DNA from: Pseudocercospora fijiensis CIRAD86
Lineage: Eukaryota; Ascomycota; Dothideomycetes; Mycosphaerellales; Mycosphaerellaceae
DNA: 64,000 nt
Direction of reading: 5' to 3'
NCBI RefSeq assembly: GCF_000340215.1
Contig: NW_006921537.1
Location: 1,701,011-1,765,010 of the forward strand
This document shows, one piece after another, positions 63,774-64,000 of this stretch. The first letter of the stretch is position 1; each line of letters opens with the position of its first letter. Below the pieces are notes generated by a model that saw only the letters and a program-made list of their open reading frames with translations, was not told the origin of the DNA and did not search any database. The position numbers and the translations under genes are program-made.

Positions 63774-64000
63774 ATTTAGGGTTCATTTGCCGACTTCCGA
63801 GCAACCAATCACATACCACTCTACCTAATCCTTTGCCTAAAGGCCTGAAGCTAAACCGTCTTGTTTCTTAGTGCTTGCAGCTATTAAAATACTAACACAA
63901 CGCGATACGCGAAATTAACTAAAGCAACACTTAGAGCTTATAGCGCTACTATTTCCGAATATAGCGAACTAAAAATCAAGTCTCTACGACGTATACGCGT
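63774..64000. mobile_element. edge of a second TA-rich, RIP-like transposon (partial)
   Basis: From about 63850 the composition switches to the TA-rich, TAA/TAG-filled pattern of the central block. The sequence from 63774, after a TA, begins ATTTAGGGTTCATTTGCCGA, which resembles the terminal inverted repeats of fungal Tc1/mariner or pogo elements with TA target sites. The other end lies outside the window, so the class is not proven. Confidence 0.4.

Overview
The window looks like part of the nuclear genome of a filamentous ascomycete (Pezizomycotina, most likely a dothideomycete; class-level placement is inference). The signs are short 50-80 bp spliceosomal introns with GTRNGT donors and CTAAC/CTGAC-like branch points, fungus-specific families (Rco1, Snf5 with its ascomycete tail, Zn2Cys6 factor, DUF3824 and DUF3445 proteins), and a repeat block carrying the CpA-to-TpA signature of repeat-induced point mutation (RIP).

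Left arm, about 1-33.8 kb, is ordinary gene-dense euchromatin. In order: a 76-aa small protein; a Trf4/Cid1-type nucleotidyltransferase with a possible mitochondrial leader; trehalose-6-phosphate phosphatase Tps2 (minus); an EBP1/PA2G4-type protein with tiny 5' exons and a frame break in its acidic tail; Rco1, a two-PHD subunit of the Rpd3S deacetylase; Snf5 of SWI/SNF; an initiator tRNA-Met; a large acidic protein of unknown function with three copies of a helical module; a small one-helix membrane protein; an unrecognised 751-aa protein; Naf1 (box H/ACA RNP assembly) head to head with Alg9 (ER mannosyltransferase); and a short, apparently truncated DUF3445 protein.

Middle, 33,796-52,469, is one nested mobile-element block. 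A MULE DNA transposon of about 3.3 kb, with near-perfect terminal inverted repeats and a 9-bp target duplication, is split inside its transposase by a 15,330-bp Ty3/Gypsy chromovirus with 130-bp LTRs and a 5-bp duplication (AAGGC). Both are riddled with TAA/TAG stops, CA and TG are strongly depleted and TA enriched, yet CpG is kept. The retroelement carries gag, then pol in the -1 frame (protease, RT, RNase H, integrase, chromodomain), then an unusual further open frame of about 5.2 kb between pol and the 3' LTR. That frame has three families of in-frame tandem repeats and no domain I can name. It is the most unusual object in the window.

Right arm, about 52.5-64 kb, returns to normal genes: a Zn2Cys6 transcription factor with an AT-hook, an Arg/Ser-rich DUF3824-type protein, the 24-kDa subunit of mitochondrial complex I, and a secreted cysteine-containing protein. 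The last roughly 230 bases enter another TA-rich, stop-filled sequence, probably the edge of a second RIP-hit transposon.

The genes are a normal mixture of housekeeping functions with no visible pathway cluster. Exon boundaries were set by hand from splice signals and reading-phase continuity. RIP-block boundaries rest on exact repeats and target duplications; internal gene limits in the degenerate elements are approximate.
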